DNA of 64,000 nucleotides from Thioalkalivibrio halophilus (GTDB taxonomy: Bacteria; Pseudomonadota; Gammaproteobacteria; Ectothiorhodospirales; Ectothiorhodospiraceae): positions 62,001-126,000 of the forward strand of contig NZ_MUZR01000002.1 in the NCBI RefSeq assembly GCF_001995255.1, given 5' to 3'. This document shows, piece after piece, positions 7,223 through 15,853 of this stretch (its first letter is position 1; every line of letters begins with the position of its first letter). A model generated the notes under the pieces. The model was given only the letters and a program-made list of their open reading frames with translations, ran no database searches and was not told the origin of the DNA. Made by a program: the position numbers and the translations under genes.

Positions 7223-7542
7223 AAAAGGGCGACGCAAGCGCGGACGTGCACACCGATCAGCGCCCCCCTGCTGGATTGGACTCTCCGCGCTGGCGACTGG
7301 TCCCGGAACTGCACCTGCGGCGCTGCGGCGACCAGTGGGTCGCCTTCCATTCCGGACGCGGCACGACGCATCTCGTGGACGCCGGGGCCGGACGTGTTCT
7401 CGCATGCCTGCAACGCGAGCCGGGCCTCGACCTGCCGGCACTCGCAGCCCGTCTGGGCCCGGAAAGCGACACGCCTGCCGGCGCAATGACCGGCTGGCTG
7501 GCCGGGCTTCGCGACAGCGGCCTGGTGCGGGACGACGCCTAG
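7219..7542 (+). CDS. PqqD-like chaperone, HPr-rel-A system type
   Basis: The 107-residue protein contains the PqqD-like core WRLVPELHLRRCGDQWVAFH, then the THLVDAGAGRVLACLQ segment and a C-terminal helical tail LTGWL-type region ending LRDSGLVRDD. PqqD relatives bind leader peptides or partner proteins and present them to modifying enzymes. The start is probably the TTG at 7219, which overlaps the stop of the preceding gene (a weak start that implies translational coupling); an internal GTG near 7246 would also retain the domain. It overlaps the kinase gene by one base. Placement between an exported protein and an HprK-like kinase matches what I recall of the HPr-rel-A arrangement. Confidence 0.8.
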   Translation: MKKGDASADVHTDQRPPAGLDSPRWRLVPELHLRRCGDQWVAFHSGRGTTHLVDAGAGRVLACLQREPGLDLPALAARLGPESDTPAGAMTGWLAGLRDSGLVRDDA

Positions 7543-8456
7543 TGCGAGTCAGCGAGCTTGGCCATGCCGGCCTGCGCCGACGGCTTTCCGCAGACGGGCT
7601 CCTGCTCGCCACGGGCCCCTTCGTGACCCGGATTCGCAGCCGCATCCCGAGCGTTGCGGAGGGGATAAATTCGCTGTATCCCGATTGCGAGGTACACAAC
7701 GCCGACAGCTTTTACGACTTTGACTGCGAATTGCGCCCGCCCCGGTCCTTGCGCCGGTTCTATCGCCCGCAGGTGGTGTTCCTCTCGGATCAGCGCGTGG
7801 TGTTCAAGCCGCTGCCCCGGCACCAGGCCTACCCCATGCTCGAATGGGGCATGAACTGGTGCATCGCCAGCCACGTCCAGAACCGCCTGGTGCTGCACGC
7901 CGCGGCACTGGAACGCAATGGCCGGGCGCTGATCCTTCCGGCGCCGCCCGGCTCCGGCAAGAGCACACTGTGCGCGGCCCTGGCCAGCCATGGCTGGCGC
8001 CTGATGACCGACGAATCCGTGCTGGTGGCACTGGATACGGCGGAGATTTCCGGGCCGGCGCGTCCGATCAGCCTCAAGAATGCCTCGATCAACGTGATCC
8101 GCGACTTCTGTTCCGAAGCGAACGTGAATACCCCGGTGCACGACACCCTCAAGGGAACGGTCGCGCACATGCGCCCGCCCCGGGATGCGGTCGAACGGGC
8201 CAGGCAGCGCGCCCCGCCCGCCTGGGTCGTGTTCCCCCGTTTCCGCCCCGGTGCCGATACCCGGCTGATTGATCGCGCCCCGGGCGAGGCGTTCATGGGT
8301 CTGGTGGCGAATGCATTCAATTATGCGGCACTGGGCGGACGGGCCTTTCATGCCATCGGGGATCTGGTCGACCGGACGCGGGCGTTCGACTTCACCTACA
8401 GCCGCCTCGACGAGGCGATGGCCACCTTCGAGGCGCTGGCGGATGGACGGCAATAG
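7542..8456 (+). CDS. HprK-related kinase A
   Basis: The 304-residue product has a P-loop PAPPGSGKSTLCAALASHGW around residue 133, followed by an LMTDESVLV acidic segment resembling the HprK Walker B region, and LKNASINVI and CSEANVNTP stretches further on. The N-terminal ~120 residues ([20 protein letters not shown]...) are characteristic of HprK-related kinases rather than true HPr kinase, and no HPr gene is nearby. It starts at a GTG (7542-7544) that shares a base with the previous stop. HprK relatives also phosphorylate lasso peptides at Ser. The target here is unknown; the exported protein of the same operon is the obvious candidate. Confidence 0.88.
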   Translation: MRVSELGHAGLRRRLSADGLLLATGPFVTRIRSRIPSVAEGINSLYPDCEVHNADSFYDFDCELRPPRSLRRFYRPQVVFLSDQRVVFKPLPRHQAYPMLEWGMNWCIASHVQNRLVLHAAALERNGRALILPAPPGSGKSTLCAALASHGWRLMTDESVLVALDTAEISGPARPISLKNASINVIRDFCSEANVNTPVHDTLKGTVAHMRPPRDAVERARQRAPPAWVVFPRFRPGADTRLIDRAPGEAFMGLVANAFNYAALGGRAFHAIGDLVDRTRAFDFTYSRLDEAMATFEALADGRQ

Positions 8457-9561
8457 CGCCCTTGGTCTCGCCCTCGCCCGCCCGGAAAGCATGGCGGAAC
8501 GCAACGATGCAGAGTGGGCAGCCATGCTGGGCGCCGCGCGCGAGACGTCGCTGCAGGGCACGCTCTGGCACAGCGCCCGCGCGGCCGGTGTCCTGGATCG
8601 GCTGTGCGAACCGGTCGCCGCCCATCTGGAGGGCGCAGCCATGGTCGCACAGCGCCGCGCGGAGGCCCTGCACTGGGAGCTGGAAGGCCTGGATCGCGGG
8701 CTGCTCACCCGCATGCAGCCCCCGGTCCTGCTCAAGGGCGCGGCGTATGCGCTGGCCGGACTCCCGAACGCGCCGGGTCGCATGGCCAACGACATCGACC
8801 TGCTCTTCCCCCGCGCGCAAGTCGAGCGCGCGGAGGCGTTGCTGTTCTTCGAAGGATGGACGGGGGCCCATCACAACGCGTACGACCAGCGGTACTACCG
8901 CGAGTGGATGCACGAGCTGCCTCCCCTGACCCACCGCCAGCGGGGCACCACCCTGGATCTGCATCACAACATCCTGCCGGAGACCTTCCGCGTGCGCACC
9001 GACCCCGAGCGACTGCGCGAGCACAGCGTCGCCCTGCCCGGGCCCTGGCGCTTTCGCATGCTGGCCCCCGCCCACATGGTGCTGCATGCCATCGTGCACC
9101 TGTTCTCCGAGACCGACTGGGACCGCGGACTGCGCGATCTCTACGACATCCACATGCTGGCCGGCCATTTCGCCGAACGCGAGGGCGAGGCCTTCTGGCA
9201 GGCATTCGTCGCGGAGGCACAGGCGCTGGAACTGGCGTGGCTGGCGCAACGGGCCCTGTGGCTCAGCCGGCGGGTGCTGCTGACCCCGGTACCGAACGCG
9301 GTCATACAGGGGCTTGAACAGGCCCGCACGGGCCGCCCCATATCCCCCTGGGCGCGCTGGGCGTTTCGGCACGGGATCCGCACCCGCGCGGCCTCGGTAA
9401 CCCCCTGGCGGGATGCCACCGCGCGCGGACTGCTGTTCCTGCGGGGACACTGGCTCAAGATGCCGCCGGGCCTGCTGGCCCGTCATCTCTTCTACAAGGC
9501 GTTCCTGGCCGAAAAGGAAGACGACGGGGATGTCCGCCCCGAACCGGAGCGGCACGGGTGA
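8443..9561 (+). CDS. Nucleotidyltransferase family protein (PF14907 type)
   Basis: The 372-residue protein shows LLKGAAYALAGL followed by ANDIDLLFPRAQVERAEALL near residue 115; the D-x-D within NDIDLLF is the metal site of DNA-polymerase-beta-like nucleotidyltransferases. LDLHHNILPETFRVRTD and HMVLHAIVHLFSETDWDRGLRDLYDIHML are further family hallmarks of PF14907. The ATG at 8443 overlaps the kinase gene by 14 bases, so the pair is translationally coupled. It may transfer a nucleotide or extend a phosphate on the product of the kinase, as proposed for relatives in lasso peptide clusters, but the reaction is not established for this system. Confidence 0.87.
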   Translation: MDGNSALGLALARPESMAERNDAEWAAMLGAARETSLQGTLWHSARAAGVLDRLCEPVAAHLEGAAMVAQRRAEALHWELEGLDRGLLTRMQPPVLLKGAAYALAGLPNAPGRMANDIDLLFPRAQVERAEALLFFEGWTGAHHNAYDQRYYREWMHELPPLTHRQRGTTLDLHHNILPETFRVRTDPERLREHSVALPGPWRFRMLAPAHMVLHAIVHLFSETDWDRGLRDLYDIHMLAGHFAEREGEAFWQAFVAEAQALELAWLAQRALWLSRRVLLTPVPNAVIQGLEQARTGRPISPWARWAFRHGIRTRAASVTPWRDATARGLLFLRGHWLKMPPGLLARHLFYKAFLAEKEDDGDVRPEPERHG

Positions 9562-9567
9562 CCGGGA

Positions 9568-10407
9568 TCACTGCCCGCTGGAGTGATACTCGCGGATCAG
9601 GGGACGAATCTGTTCCGCCGGAATCGCGTAGGTGATCCCGCTCGGCCGCTCGACCGCCGCCTCCCGGCCGCCCTGCACGAAGGTCTGATTGATTACGCCG
9701 ATCACCTTGCCATCGTGCTTGCGATACAGCGGGCTGCCGCTGTTCCCGGGGTAGGCGGTTCCATCCAGTTGAAACACCATGGGGGGATCATCGCGCAAGG
9801 CGCGGATGCGCCTCGCATCCAGTTCACCGGAGCTGCGAGCCGGGATGACCATCGGGGTCCACGCGGCGATCGTGGCCCGGTGAGTGGCCGGATACAGCCC
9901 CAGAATCATGCCGATAGGATAACCGGTGAAGGCAACCTCCTCGCCGACCCGTACGGAATCGGAAGAACCCAGCTCCAGCGCCGGCAATGACGGCGAAGCG
10001 ATGTGCAGCAAGGCCAGGTCGTGCTCGCGCGACTGTGCCACCACCCGGGCATTGCGGATCACGGTATCGCGGCCCTGACCACTGACCACGACCAGCCGCT
10101 CGCGCTGGTCATCATTCAGGGATTCCGGGACCGCATGCCGATTGGTCACGACCAGCCGGCCGTCGTCCACGACGAAACCCGTGGCCAGATATTCGATCCG
10201 CGGACTGCGGGTCGGCTGGAAGGTGGCGATGCCCAGCACGGAGCCCTCAACACGCTCGACCGTTTCGGGCAGGGTTTCGGCCTGGAGCGGCTGAAGCAAC
10301 AGGCCGGCGAGGACGAGCCACACCGCGGACAGGGCGATCCCGTTCCTTGCAGAACACACGGCGGAGATGGCGGCGAGGCCACGCCTGGTTCCAATGAGCC
10401 AGGGCAT
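9568..10407 (-). CDS. Periplasmic trypsin-like serine protease
   Basis: The 279-residue product has an N-terminal hydrophobic signal segment (ALSAVWLVLAGLLLQPLQA) and the S1 catalytic triad in order: His in VVTNRHAVPES, Asp in SREHDLALLHIA, and Ser in AYPGNSGSPLYRK. TGYPIGMILGLYP lies between. There is no PDZ domain, unlike DegP/DegS. The start at 10407 follows GAGAGG. It is convergent with the HPr-rel-A-like operon, with a 6-base gap. It may process exported proteins of this locus, but that is only suggested by proximity. The upstream 10408-10658 gap shows no further gene. Confidence 0.85.
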   Translation of the reverse strand: MPWLIGTRRGLAAISAVCSARNGIALSAVWLVLAGLLLQPLQAETLPETVERVEGSVLGIATFQPTRSPRIEYLATGFVVDDGRLVVTNRHAVPESLNDDQRERLVVVSGQGRDTVIRNARVVAQSREHDLALLHIASPSLPALELGSSDSVRVGEEVAFTGYPIGMILGLYPATHRATIAAWTPMVIPARSSGELDARRIRALRDDPPMVFQLDGTAYPGNSGSPLYRKHDGKVIGVINQTFVQGGREAAVERPSGITYAIPAEQIRPLIREYHSSGQ

Positions 10408-10658
10408 TTCGTTTTCCTCTCGGCGTTCCCGGGGTGTCTCTCTGAGTGTAGTCCCGATTTTCCCCGAGGGTGCCGTGAGACGGTCCGATTTTCGTGGCGG
10501 TGTTATGAGAGGGGTACGAGCACCCGGCTCGAGAGTGCCACCATCACATGCCAAGTACCGAAGAGGAGCCCCCGAATACCGGGGAGACGGGTTGGGTCGG
10601 AGACCTGCCCGCCGCATGTCGCAACCCGCCATCGTGGCAACGCCCCCGCATCCGACGA

Positions 10659-11321
10659 TCAACCGTCCAGCCACGGTTCGCTGCGCTGAAAACGACGCAC
10701 CACCATGACCGCAAAGGCCGCCACACCCAGCGTCGCGGGGATGTACTCCAGGGCCAGCCCCAGGCCCGCGGCCATGTAGCCCGTGACCAGCGCCCACAGA
10801 AACGGGATGATGGCCACAATGAGCGGCGGCCGCGGAAGCGCCAGCAGCAACAGTGCCAGGGTCAGCAGCATGGTGGGAGCCGGTGCCACCCCGACATACG
10901 ACAGCTGCGACCAGGGCGTATCCGTCAGCAGATGCCCGAGTAGTGGGTGCGCGGCCACAGCGTAGACCACCAGCACGACCGCCAGTACACCCGTCCGGCC
11001 ACCGGGCCAGCCGAAGATGCCCCCCCGCCCCATCACGGTCAGGGCCAGCACCATCATCAGACCCTGCGCCACGAACACGCCCGCCAGCTCCTCGGCGGCA
11101 AAGTGAAACGGCGCCACCGAACCACCGAAGAAGATCAGCCCGATCCAGATCCACAACACGCCCAGCAGCACGCCAATCGCATGCCCGGCGAAACGCGCCC
11201 CGGAGAACGCCAGGGCGATCGCAGCCAGGACGCACAGCGCAGCCACCCCGTGCAGGGGCCAGATCGCCTGGTTGTATTGCTCGAGGATCGCCAGCCAGGT
11301 GGGTCCGTCAAACGGCAGCAT
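10659..11321 (-). CDS. DUF6064-like integral membrane protein
   Basis: The 220-residue protein is almost entirely hydrophobic, with about six to seven transmembrane segments, and begins MLPFDGPTWLAILEQYNQAI, a start typical of the DUF6064 family. Function is unknown for the family. It is preceded, toward higher coordinates, by a REP half-repeat and an aldo/keto reductase gene on the same strand. Confidence 0.75.
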   Translation of the reverse strand: MLPFDGPTWLAILEQYNQAIWPLHGVAALCVLAAIALAFSGARFAGHAIGVLLGVLWIWIGLIFFGGSVAPFHFAAEELAGVFVAQGLMMVLALTVMGRGGIFGWPGGRTGVLAVVLVVYAVAAHPLLGHLLTDTPWSQLSYVGVAPAPTMLLTLALLLLALPRPPLIVAIIPFLWALVTGYMAAGLGLALEYIPATLGVAAFAVMVVRRFQRSEPWLDG

Positions 11322-11357
11322 TGACCAACTCCCATGTCCGTGGGTTCAGAACCGGTT

Positions 11358-11385
11358 CTGCAGGAGGCCAGCCCTCTGGCCGCCT
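11358..11385. repeat. REP half-copy
   Basis: GCAGGAGGCCAGCCCTCTGG followed by CCGCC is one arm of the hairpin found complete at 33327-33396 and 35555-35619. The facing arm is absent, and the repeat runs into the stop codon of the aldo/keto reductase gene. Confidence 0.75.
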
Positions 11386-12316
11386 ACAGGTCGCCGACCC
11401 AGGCAACCATGCGTTCGCGCATTGCTGCATCGGGCATGGGCCCGTACAGCGCGCCCATGTTCTCCCCCATGTGGGCCACGACCGAGGTCGCCGGGATCGC
11501 GCAGGTCACGTCCGGATGGGACACGATGAACTTGAGAAGGAACTGGGGCCAGTTCTCGCATTCGATCTCGGCCGCCCAGTCCGGCAGCGGGTGGTCTTCG
11601 AACCGCTCGATCAGGGCCTTTTGCCGGAACGGGCGGTTGGCGATCACGGCAATACCGCGCTCGGTTGCCAGTGGCAGCAGGCGCTGCTCCGCCTCGCGGT
11701 CGAGGATATTGTAGGTAAGCTGGACGAAATCGAGGTCTTCCGAGCGCATGATGCGCTCCATCTCGTCATGCCGCCGCCCGTGCGACGTGGTGATCCCGAT
11801 GTAGCGAACCTCCCCGGCCTCGCGTCGCTCACGCAGGGTCTCCAGATGCGCCTGCCAGTTCTGCAGGTTGTGCACCTGCTGCAGGTCCAGGCGGCCCGCG
11901 CCCCACAGATCCAGGGAATCCGCATGCTGCTCACGACCGGTGGAGGTACTGCGGGTCCAGATCTTGGTCGCCGAGAACAGGGCCTCGGGACGATCCAGCG
12001 CACGCAGGCAGTCCCCCACCACTGCCTCCGCTCGGCCATACATGGGCGACGAGTCGATCATGCCCCCGCCCCGGGCAAAAAAACGTCCCAGGATCTCGCG
12101 ACGTACCGCCATCGGACCCGGCGCGTCCGGGACATTAAAGGTAATCCACGTCCCCATCCCGATCACCGGGATGCGCTCGCCAGAAGACGGAATCGGCTTG
12201 CGATGGGGCTCGCGCTCGGCGGCAAAACCCGCCGGCGAAAGGCTGGCCCACCAACCGGCTGCAGAGGCAGCGGCGAGCTTCAGAAAGGAACGGCGCGAGC
12301 GCCGGCGATCAATCAT
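11384..12316 (-). CDS. Tat-exported aldo/keto reductase
   Basis: The 310-residue protein starts with a twin-arginine signal (RRSRRSFLKLAAASAAGW) and then the aldo/keto reductase fold: VIGMGTWITF, DSSPMYGRAEAVVGDCL with the catalytic Asp/Tyr, Lys in FSATKIWTRS, and His in LQQVHNLQNW. The tetrad is complete. Tat export implies folding with cofactor in the cytoplasm before transport, consistent with NADPH-type or other cofactor-bound periplasmic relatives. The true substrate is unknown. The last base pairs fall inside a REP half-repeat. Confidence 0.88.
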   Translation of the reverse strand: MIDRRRSRRSFLKLAAASAAGWWASLSPAGFAAEREPHRKPIPSSGERIPVIGMGTWITFNVPDAPGPMAVRREILGRFFARGGGMIDSSPMYGRAEAVVGDCLRALDRPEALFSATKIWTRSTSTGREQHADSLDLWGAGRLDLQQVHNLQNWQAHLETLRERREAGEVRYIGITTSHGRRHDEMERIMRSEDLDFVQLTYNILDREAEQRLLPLATERGIAVIANRPFRQKALIERFEDHPLPDWAAEIECENWPQFLLKFIVSHPDVTCAIPATSVVAHMGENMGALYGPMPDAAMRERMVAWVGDL

Positions 12317-12674
12317 GGGATGCCTCGCACGATGCAGAGATGGCTACCAGATCGTCCCCGTCCGGAGGCCTGAAGTTCCCCCACGGTTCTTTGCCGGGCC
12401 ACGAGGGCCCTTCATGAACACGCGCGGGAGGCGGAATCGCCCGCCGCTGCCGGCCTCGGCCAGGCAGTCGTTTCCGGGCCACGGGGGATGGACGTCCCGG
12501 GGAGTGCCTTCCGGATCATGCTGACACCCCCTCCATTCATGTAGTCACAACGGCGTTGCATGCGTGCAAGTATCGCTCGAAACAGCCTGCCGATGCCGGC
12601 ACGCGTCATCGCTTTGCGTTTTCTCCACCCCGGAATTCCGGACCGCCAAATCGACCCAGGAGCTCGAACCGCTT
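12317..12674. other. Intergenic region without a supported gene
   Basis: No frame here has convincing codon use or a family motif. It separates two divergently transcribed genes (the aldo/keto reductase and the BspA-like protein) and presumably holds both promoters; no clear -24/-12 site was seen. Confidence 0.6.
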
Positions 12675-14405
12675 ATGGCCTCTTTCCCGCGTTCCGCCCC
12701 GTCCGAACAACGCTCCGGCTTCATGATCCATGTTGCATGGATCGCCATGGCCCTCGTCCTTCTGAGCGGGGCGCTTGCCCGGCCAGCCGCGGCGCAGGAC
12801 CCCGACGCCTTCATCACCACCTGGGAAATCGGCGAACCCGGCGATGAGATCTTCATCCCGACGGCACCGGCCACCGAGTACCACTTCACCATCGACTGGG
12901 GCGACGGGACCGTCGAGGAGATCTCCGGCACCGACCCGGATCCGACGCATGCTTACGCCGAGCCCGGTATCTACCAGGTCGCCATTACCGGGAGGTTTCC
13001 GCGCATTCATTTCGATCTCTCGCAAATGGACTTCCAGAGGCCCGCGCGGGGCGACATCCACCCCGGGGACAACGCGCAACGACTGGTGGCCGTCGAGCAA
13101 TGGGGGACGATCGAGTGGACCAGCATGGAAGGCGCCTTCGCCGGCGCGGTCAATCTGACGCTCGATGCCACCGATGCGCCCGATCTGTCCGACGTGAGCT
13201 CCCTGAGCCGTATGTTTGCGCTGGGCCATTCCTTCGATGGCGACATCGGTCATTGGGACGTCTCCGGCATCGAGGACATGAGCCACCTGTTCGAACAGGC
13301 CTCTTCGTTCAATCAGGACATCGGCAAGTGGGATGTCTCCAGCGTGACCGACATGAGCGGCATGTTCGACGGAGCCAACTCCTTCAACCAGGACATTGGT
13401 GACTGGGACGTCTCCAGCGTCACCAGAATGAGCCGCATGTTCAACAGGCAGTTCGGGCAGGCCACCGCATTCAACCAGGACATCGGTGGGTGGGACGTCT
13501 CCAGCGTGACCGACATGAGCGGCATGTTCGACGGAGCCAGCTCTTTCAACCAGGACATCGGCAGCTGGGATGTCTCCAGCGTCGAGGACCTGAGCTACAT
13601 GTTCGGAGAGGCTGAGTCCTTCAACCAGGATATCGGCGACTGGGACCTGTCCGCGGCGACCACCCTTCGCGGCATGTTCAGCCGGGCCGAGAGCTTCAAT
13701 CAGGATATCAGTGACTGGGACGTCTCCGGTGTTGGCGATGTCAGGAGCCTGTTCGGCGGCGCGGACTCCTTCAACCAGGACATCGGCGACTGGAATCTGT
13801 CCGGCGTGGAAAGAATGGAAAGCATGTTCGCCGGTGCCCGCGACTTCAACCAGGACATCGGCGGCTGGGACGTATCCGGGGTATCCAGCATGAATCAGGT
13901 TTTTTCCGGCACTGAGTCCTTCAACCAGGACCTGGGCGACTGGGATGTGTCCGGCGTGACTGACATGCGCTCGATGTTCAAGGACGCCATCGCCTTCAAC
14001 CAGGATCTGAACGACTGGGACGTCTCCGCGGTGACCAACATGAACGGCATGTTCTGGGGCGCGCGGACTTTTGACGGGGCCATCGGTGACTGGGACGTGT
14101 CGAGCGTCGAGGTCATGGGGCGCATGTTCTGGAAGGCGGAATCCTTCAACCGCGACATCGGTGACTGGGCTGTATCCAGCGTGACCAACACCTGGCTGAT
14201 GTTCGCCGAAGCCGCATCCTTTGATCAGGACATCAGCGGCTGGGATGTCTCCAGCGTCCTCAATGCACGTCAGATGTTCCGTGATGCCGGGGCCTTCAAC
14301 CAGGACCTGAGCGCCTGGACCTTCCCCGAGGAGGCCAATACCGACGACATGTTCGACGGTGCCGATGCGTTTGACTCAAGCAGGCTGCCTGCCGGGCTGG
14401 GCTGA
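12675..14405 (+). CDS. BspA-type leucine-rich-repeat (DUF285) surface protein
   Basis: The ~576-residue protein has a signal peptide (hydrophobic segment [20 protein letters not shown]), a PKD-like beta domain that contains [19 protein letters not shown], and then about fifteen tandem ~25-residue repeats of the form [20 protein letters not shown], ending near residue 564. This is the BspA/DUF285 family of secreted adhesion-like proteins, common in acidic form among marine and halophilic bacteria. No membrane anchor or sorting tail follows the repeats; the C-terminus is only 13 residues beyond. The ATG at 12675 has AGGAG 12 bases upstream; an ATG at 12723 would shorten the signal region. Confidence 0.85.
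   Translation: MASFPRSAPSEQRSGFMIHVAWIAMALVLLSGALARPAAAQDPDAFITTWEIGEPGDEIFIPTAPATEYHFTIDWGDGTVEEISGTDPDPTHAYAEPGIYQVAITGRFPRIHFDLSQMDFQRPARGDIHPGDNAQRLVAVEQWGTIEWTSMEGAFAGAVNLTLDATDAPDLSDVSSLSRMFALGHSFDGDIGHWDVSGIEDMSHLFEQASSFNQDIGKWDVSSVTDMSGMFDGANSFNQDIGDWDVSSVTRMSRMFNRQFGQATAFNQDIGGWDVSSVTDMSGMFDGASSFNQDIGSWDVSSVEDLSYMFGEAESFNQDIGDWDLSAATTLRGMFSRAESFNQDISDWDVSGVGDVRSLFGGADSFNQDIGDWNLSGVERMESMFAGARDFNQDIGGWDVSGVSSMNQVFSGTESFNQDLGDWDVSGVTDMRSMFKDAIAFNQDLNDWDVSAVTNMNGMFWGARTFDGAIGDWDVSSVEVMGRMFWKAESFNRDIGDWAVSSVTNTWLMFAEAASFDQDISGWDVSSVLNARQMFRDAGAFNQDLSAWTFPEEANTDDMFDGADAFDSSRLPAGLG
13230..14366 (+). repeat. Tandem ~75-bp coding repeats of the BspA-like gene
   Basis: About fifteen units of 75 bp (one of 87 bp near 13440-13480) encode the FNQDI-WDVSSV repeats. 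Units at ~13305-13380 and ~13480-13560 are the most alike, which suggests recent duplication or conversion. Confidence 0.85.
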
Positions 14406-14670
14406 AGCCGGCGTTGCCACACATGGCTCTGCCCGCGAATCCCCGGGCCTGCAAACGGCCGGTCGATGTCTCGGGATAATGCCAAGCGTAGCTCGCCGCT
14501 TCCATTTCGACCACTTCCACGGTCACCACGGCCTGTTGGGCCCTCGAGCAGAGGACGTCCAGCACATGCTCGCTGAGCATTCGGCGTTGCTCTGGTGAAC
14601 GGCCCGGCTGGATCCGCAGCTGTGCATGCAGAAACGGGCGGCGGGTTCCGCCCACCAGATATTCCGTCAC
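14296..14670 (-). CDS. Possible tautomerase-fold protein
   Basis: The first ~70 residues ([20 protein letters not shown], then a helix and [20 protein letters not shown]) resemble 4-oxalocrotonate tautomerase or carboxymethyl-hydroxymuconate isomerase subunits. The catalytic Pro would be internal (residue 12) unless a non-ATG start just before it is used. The C-terminal half runs antisense into the end of the BspA-like gene, has poor composition and is probably not part of the fold. It is the only candidate gene in 14406-14888. Confidence 0.4.
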   Translation of the reverse strand: MTEYLVGGTRRPFLHAQLRIQPGRSPEQRRMLSEHVLDVLCSRAQQAVVTVEVVEMEAASYAWHYPETSTGRLQARGFAGRAMCGNAGFSPARQAACLSQTHRHRRTCRRYWPPRGRSRRSGPG

Positions 14671-14841
14671 CGGCCGAGCCCTTGCCTTGATGTGTGATTC
14701 CGAGAAGAGCTGCGTCTCCCGCGCCGCCGTGTTCGGTCACAAAGACAGGCGGCCCTTTCCCCGGGCTGGAAGACAGCACCAATCCCGGCCCGTCACTGGG
14801 TAGTCACACAATGGTCACAGAGGCTTTCGAGGCCCCAAATG

Positions 14842-14878
14842 AAAAAGGGACCAGCGACTGTAAGTCACTGATCCCTTT
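14842..14878 (-). terminator. Rho-independent terminator of tRNA-Arg
   Basis: On the minus strand a 15-bp stem beginning AAAGGGATCAG (two G-T pairs) closes a TTACA loop and runs into a T tract, 11 bases after the tRNA 3' end. Confidence 0.9.
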
Positions 14879-14888
14879 CTCGAAATAA

Positions 14889-14965
14889 TGGCGCGCCCGG
14901 GAGGATTCGAACCTCCGACCGCCTGGTTCGTAGCCAGGTACTCTATCCAGCTGAGCTACGGGCGC
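14889..14965 (-). tRNA. tRNA-Arg (anticodon ACG)
   Basis: The 77-base gene folds with the acceptor stem GCGCCCG/CGGGCGC, discriminator G and encoded CCA. The anticodon loop CTACGAA is closed by CCTGG/CCAGG, and the T-loop carries GGTTCGAATCC. Confidence 0.97.
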
Positions 14966-15029
14966 GTCGACTGAAACGCGAATTATGGGGATCCGGACGG
15001 AGTGATGCAAGCCCCCCGAACGAATCCTT

Positions 15030-15743
15030 TCAGCGCTTGCGCGGCACGGGGTGATACGGCTGGCTGCGAACGCGGTCATGTTCGTGCATGCGGTAGTGGA
15101 CGAAGTCGTCCACCGCATCGAAGTGCATGAACGGATTGCCCTCTTCTTCCTCGGCCAGCGTGGATTCGGGCTTTTCCGCGTAGTTGTGCCCGGGATGGAT
15201 GCAGGTGTGCTCCGGAAGGCCCTCGCGCAGGCCCTTCAGGGTGTGGAACATCTGCTCGGGGTCCCCGCCGTGCAGATCGCAACGGCCGCAGCCGAACACG
15301 AACAGGGTATCCCCGGTGATGAGGTCGTCGCCGGCCGGCATGTGGAAGCAGGTCGAGCCCGGGGTATGACCGGGGGTGTGCAGCAGGCGGATCTCGGTGT
15401 CGCCGAGCATGAAGCGATCGCCACCGTGGTGCAGCTGCGGCTGTTCCAGGTCGCGGCCCCAGAACTCCGCCTCGGGCTTGAGCAGGTGCAGACGCGCCGA
15501 GGGGTTGTACTCGAGGATCGCCTCGATGCCATTGATGTGGTCGTGATGGCTGTGGGTCAGCAGGATGTCGCTGATCTCCACGTCCTGTTCCCGCGCCTGG
15601 CGCAGGATCGCGTCGGGGTCCCAGGCCGGATCCACCACGGCGGCGCGCCGGCTGCCCACATCTTCGATCAGGTAGACGAAGTTCTCCATGGGACCGAGTT
15701 CCTGGCGATGGATCCGATAGGGAAGCGCACTGGACTGGGGCAT
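15030..15743 (-). CDS. MBL-fold metallohydrolase (glyoxalase II-like)
   Basis: The 237-residue protein has the metallo-beta-lactamase signature LLTHSHHDHINGIEAIL (residue ~62), then LLHTPGHTPGSTCFHMPAGD and GDTLFVFGCGRCDL, and a C-terminal HPGHNYAEKP. These supply the full two-metal site (HxHxDH, H, D, H). It resembles hydroxyacylglutathione hydrolases and related thioesterases or persulfide dioxygenases; the glyoxalase II type is favoured by HTPGSTCF. It sits alone between tRNA-Arg and a divergent methyltransferase. Confidence 0.85.
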   Translation of the reverse strand: MPQSSALPYRIHRQELGPMENFVYLIEDVGSRRAAVVDPAWDPDAILRQAREQDVEISDILLTHSHHDHINGIEAILEYNPSARLHLLKPEAEFWGRDLEQPQLHHGGDRFMLGDTEIRLLHTPGHTPGSTCFHMPAGDDLITGDTLFVFGCGRCDLHGGDPEQMFHTLKGLREGLPEHTCIHPGHNYAEKPESTLAEEEEGNPFMHFDAVDDFVHYRMHEHDRVRSQPYHPVPRKR

Positions 15744-15853
15744 TGGCTGTCTCCGTGGTGATGTCCGTGGTAATGCTGTCGCGATTCCGGCCCGGAACGC
15801 GAGCCGGCTACCATAAGGGAGTAAACCTACATCCTGTGGATTTCCGAAACGTC

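Noticed and set aside
9568-11235. Long minus-strand frame fusing the serine protease to an upstream Gly/Arg-rich region
   Set aside because: The protease signal peptide begins at 10407 with a ribosome binding site; the upstream part is a shadow of the DUF6064 gene in another frame.
12412-12609. 65-codon minus-strand frame between the aldo/keto reductase and BspA-like genes
   Set aside because: No homology-like motif, no ribosome binding site, and composition typical of random GC-rich DNA.
13230-14366. Regular ~75-bp repeats considered as a CRISPR array
   Set aside because: The repeats are in frame throughout, encode the BspA motif, and lack unique spacers or cas genes.
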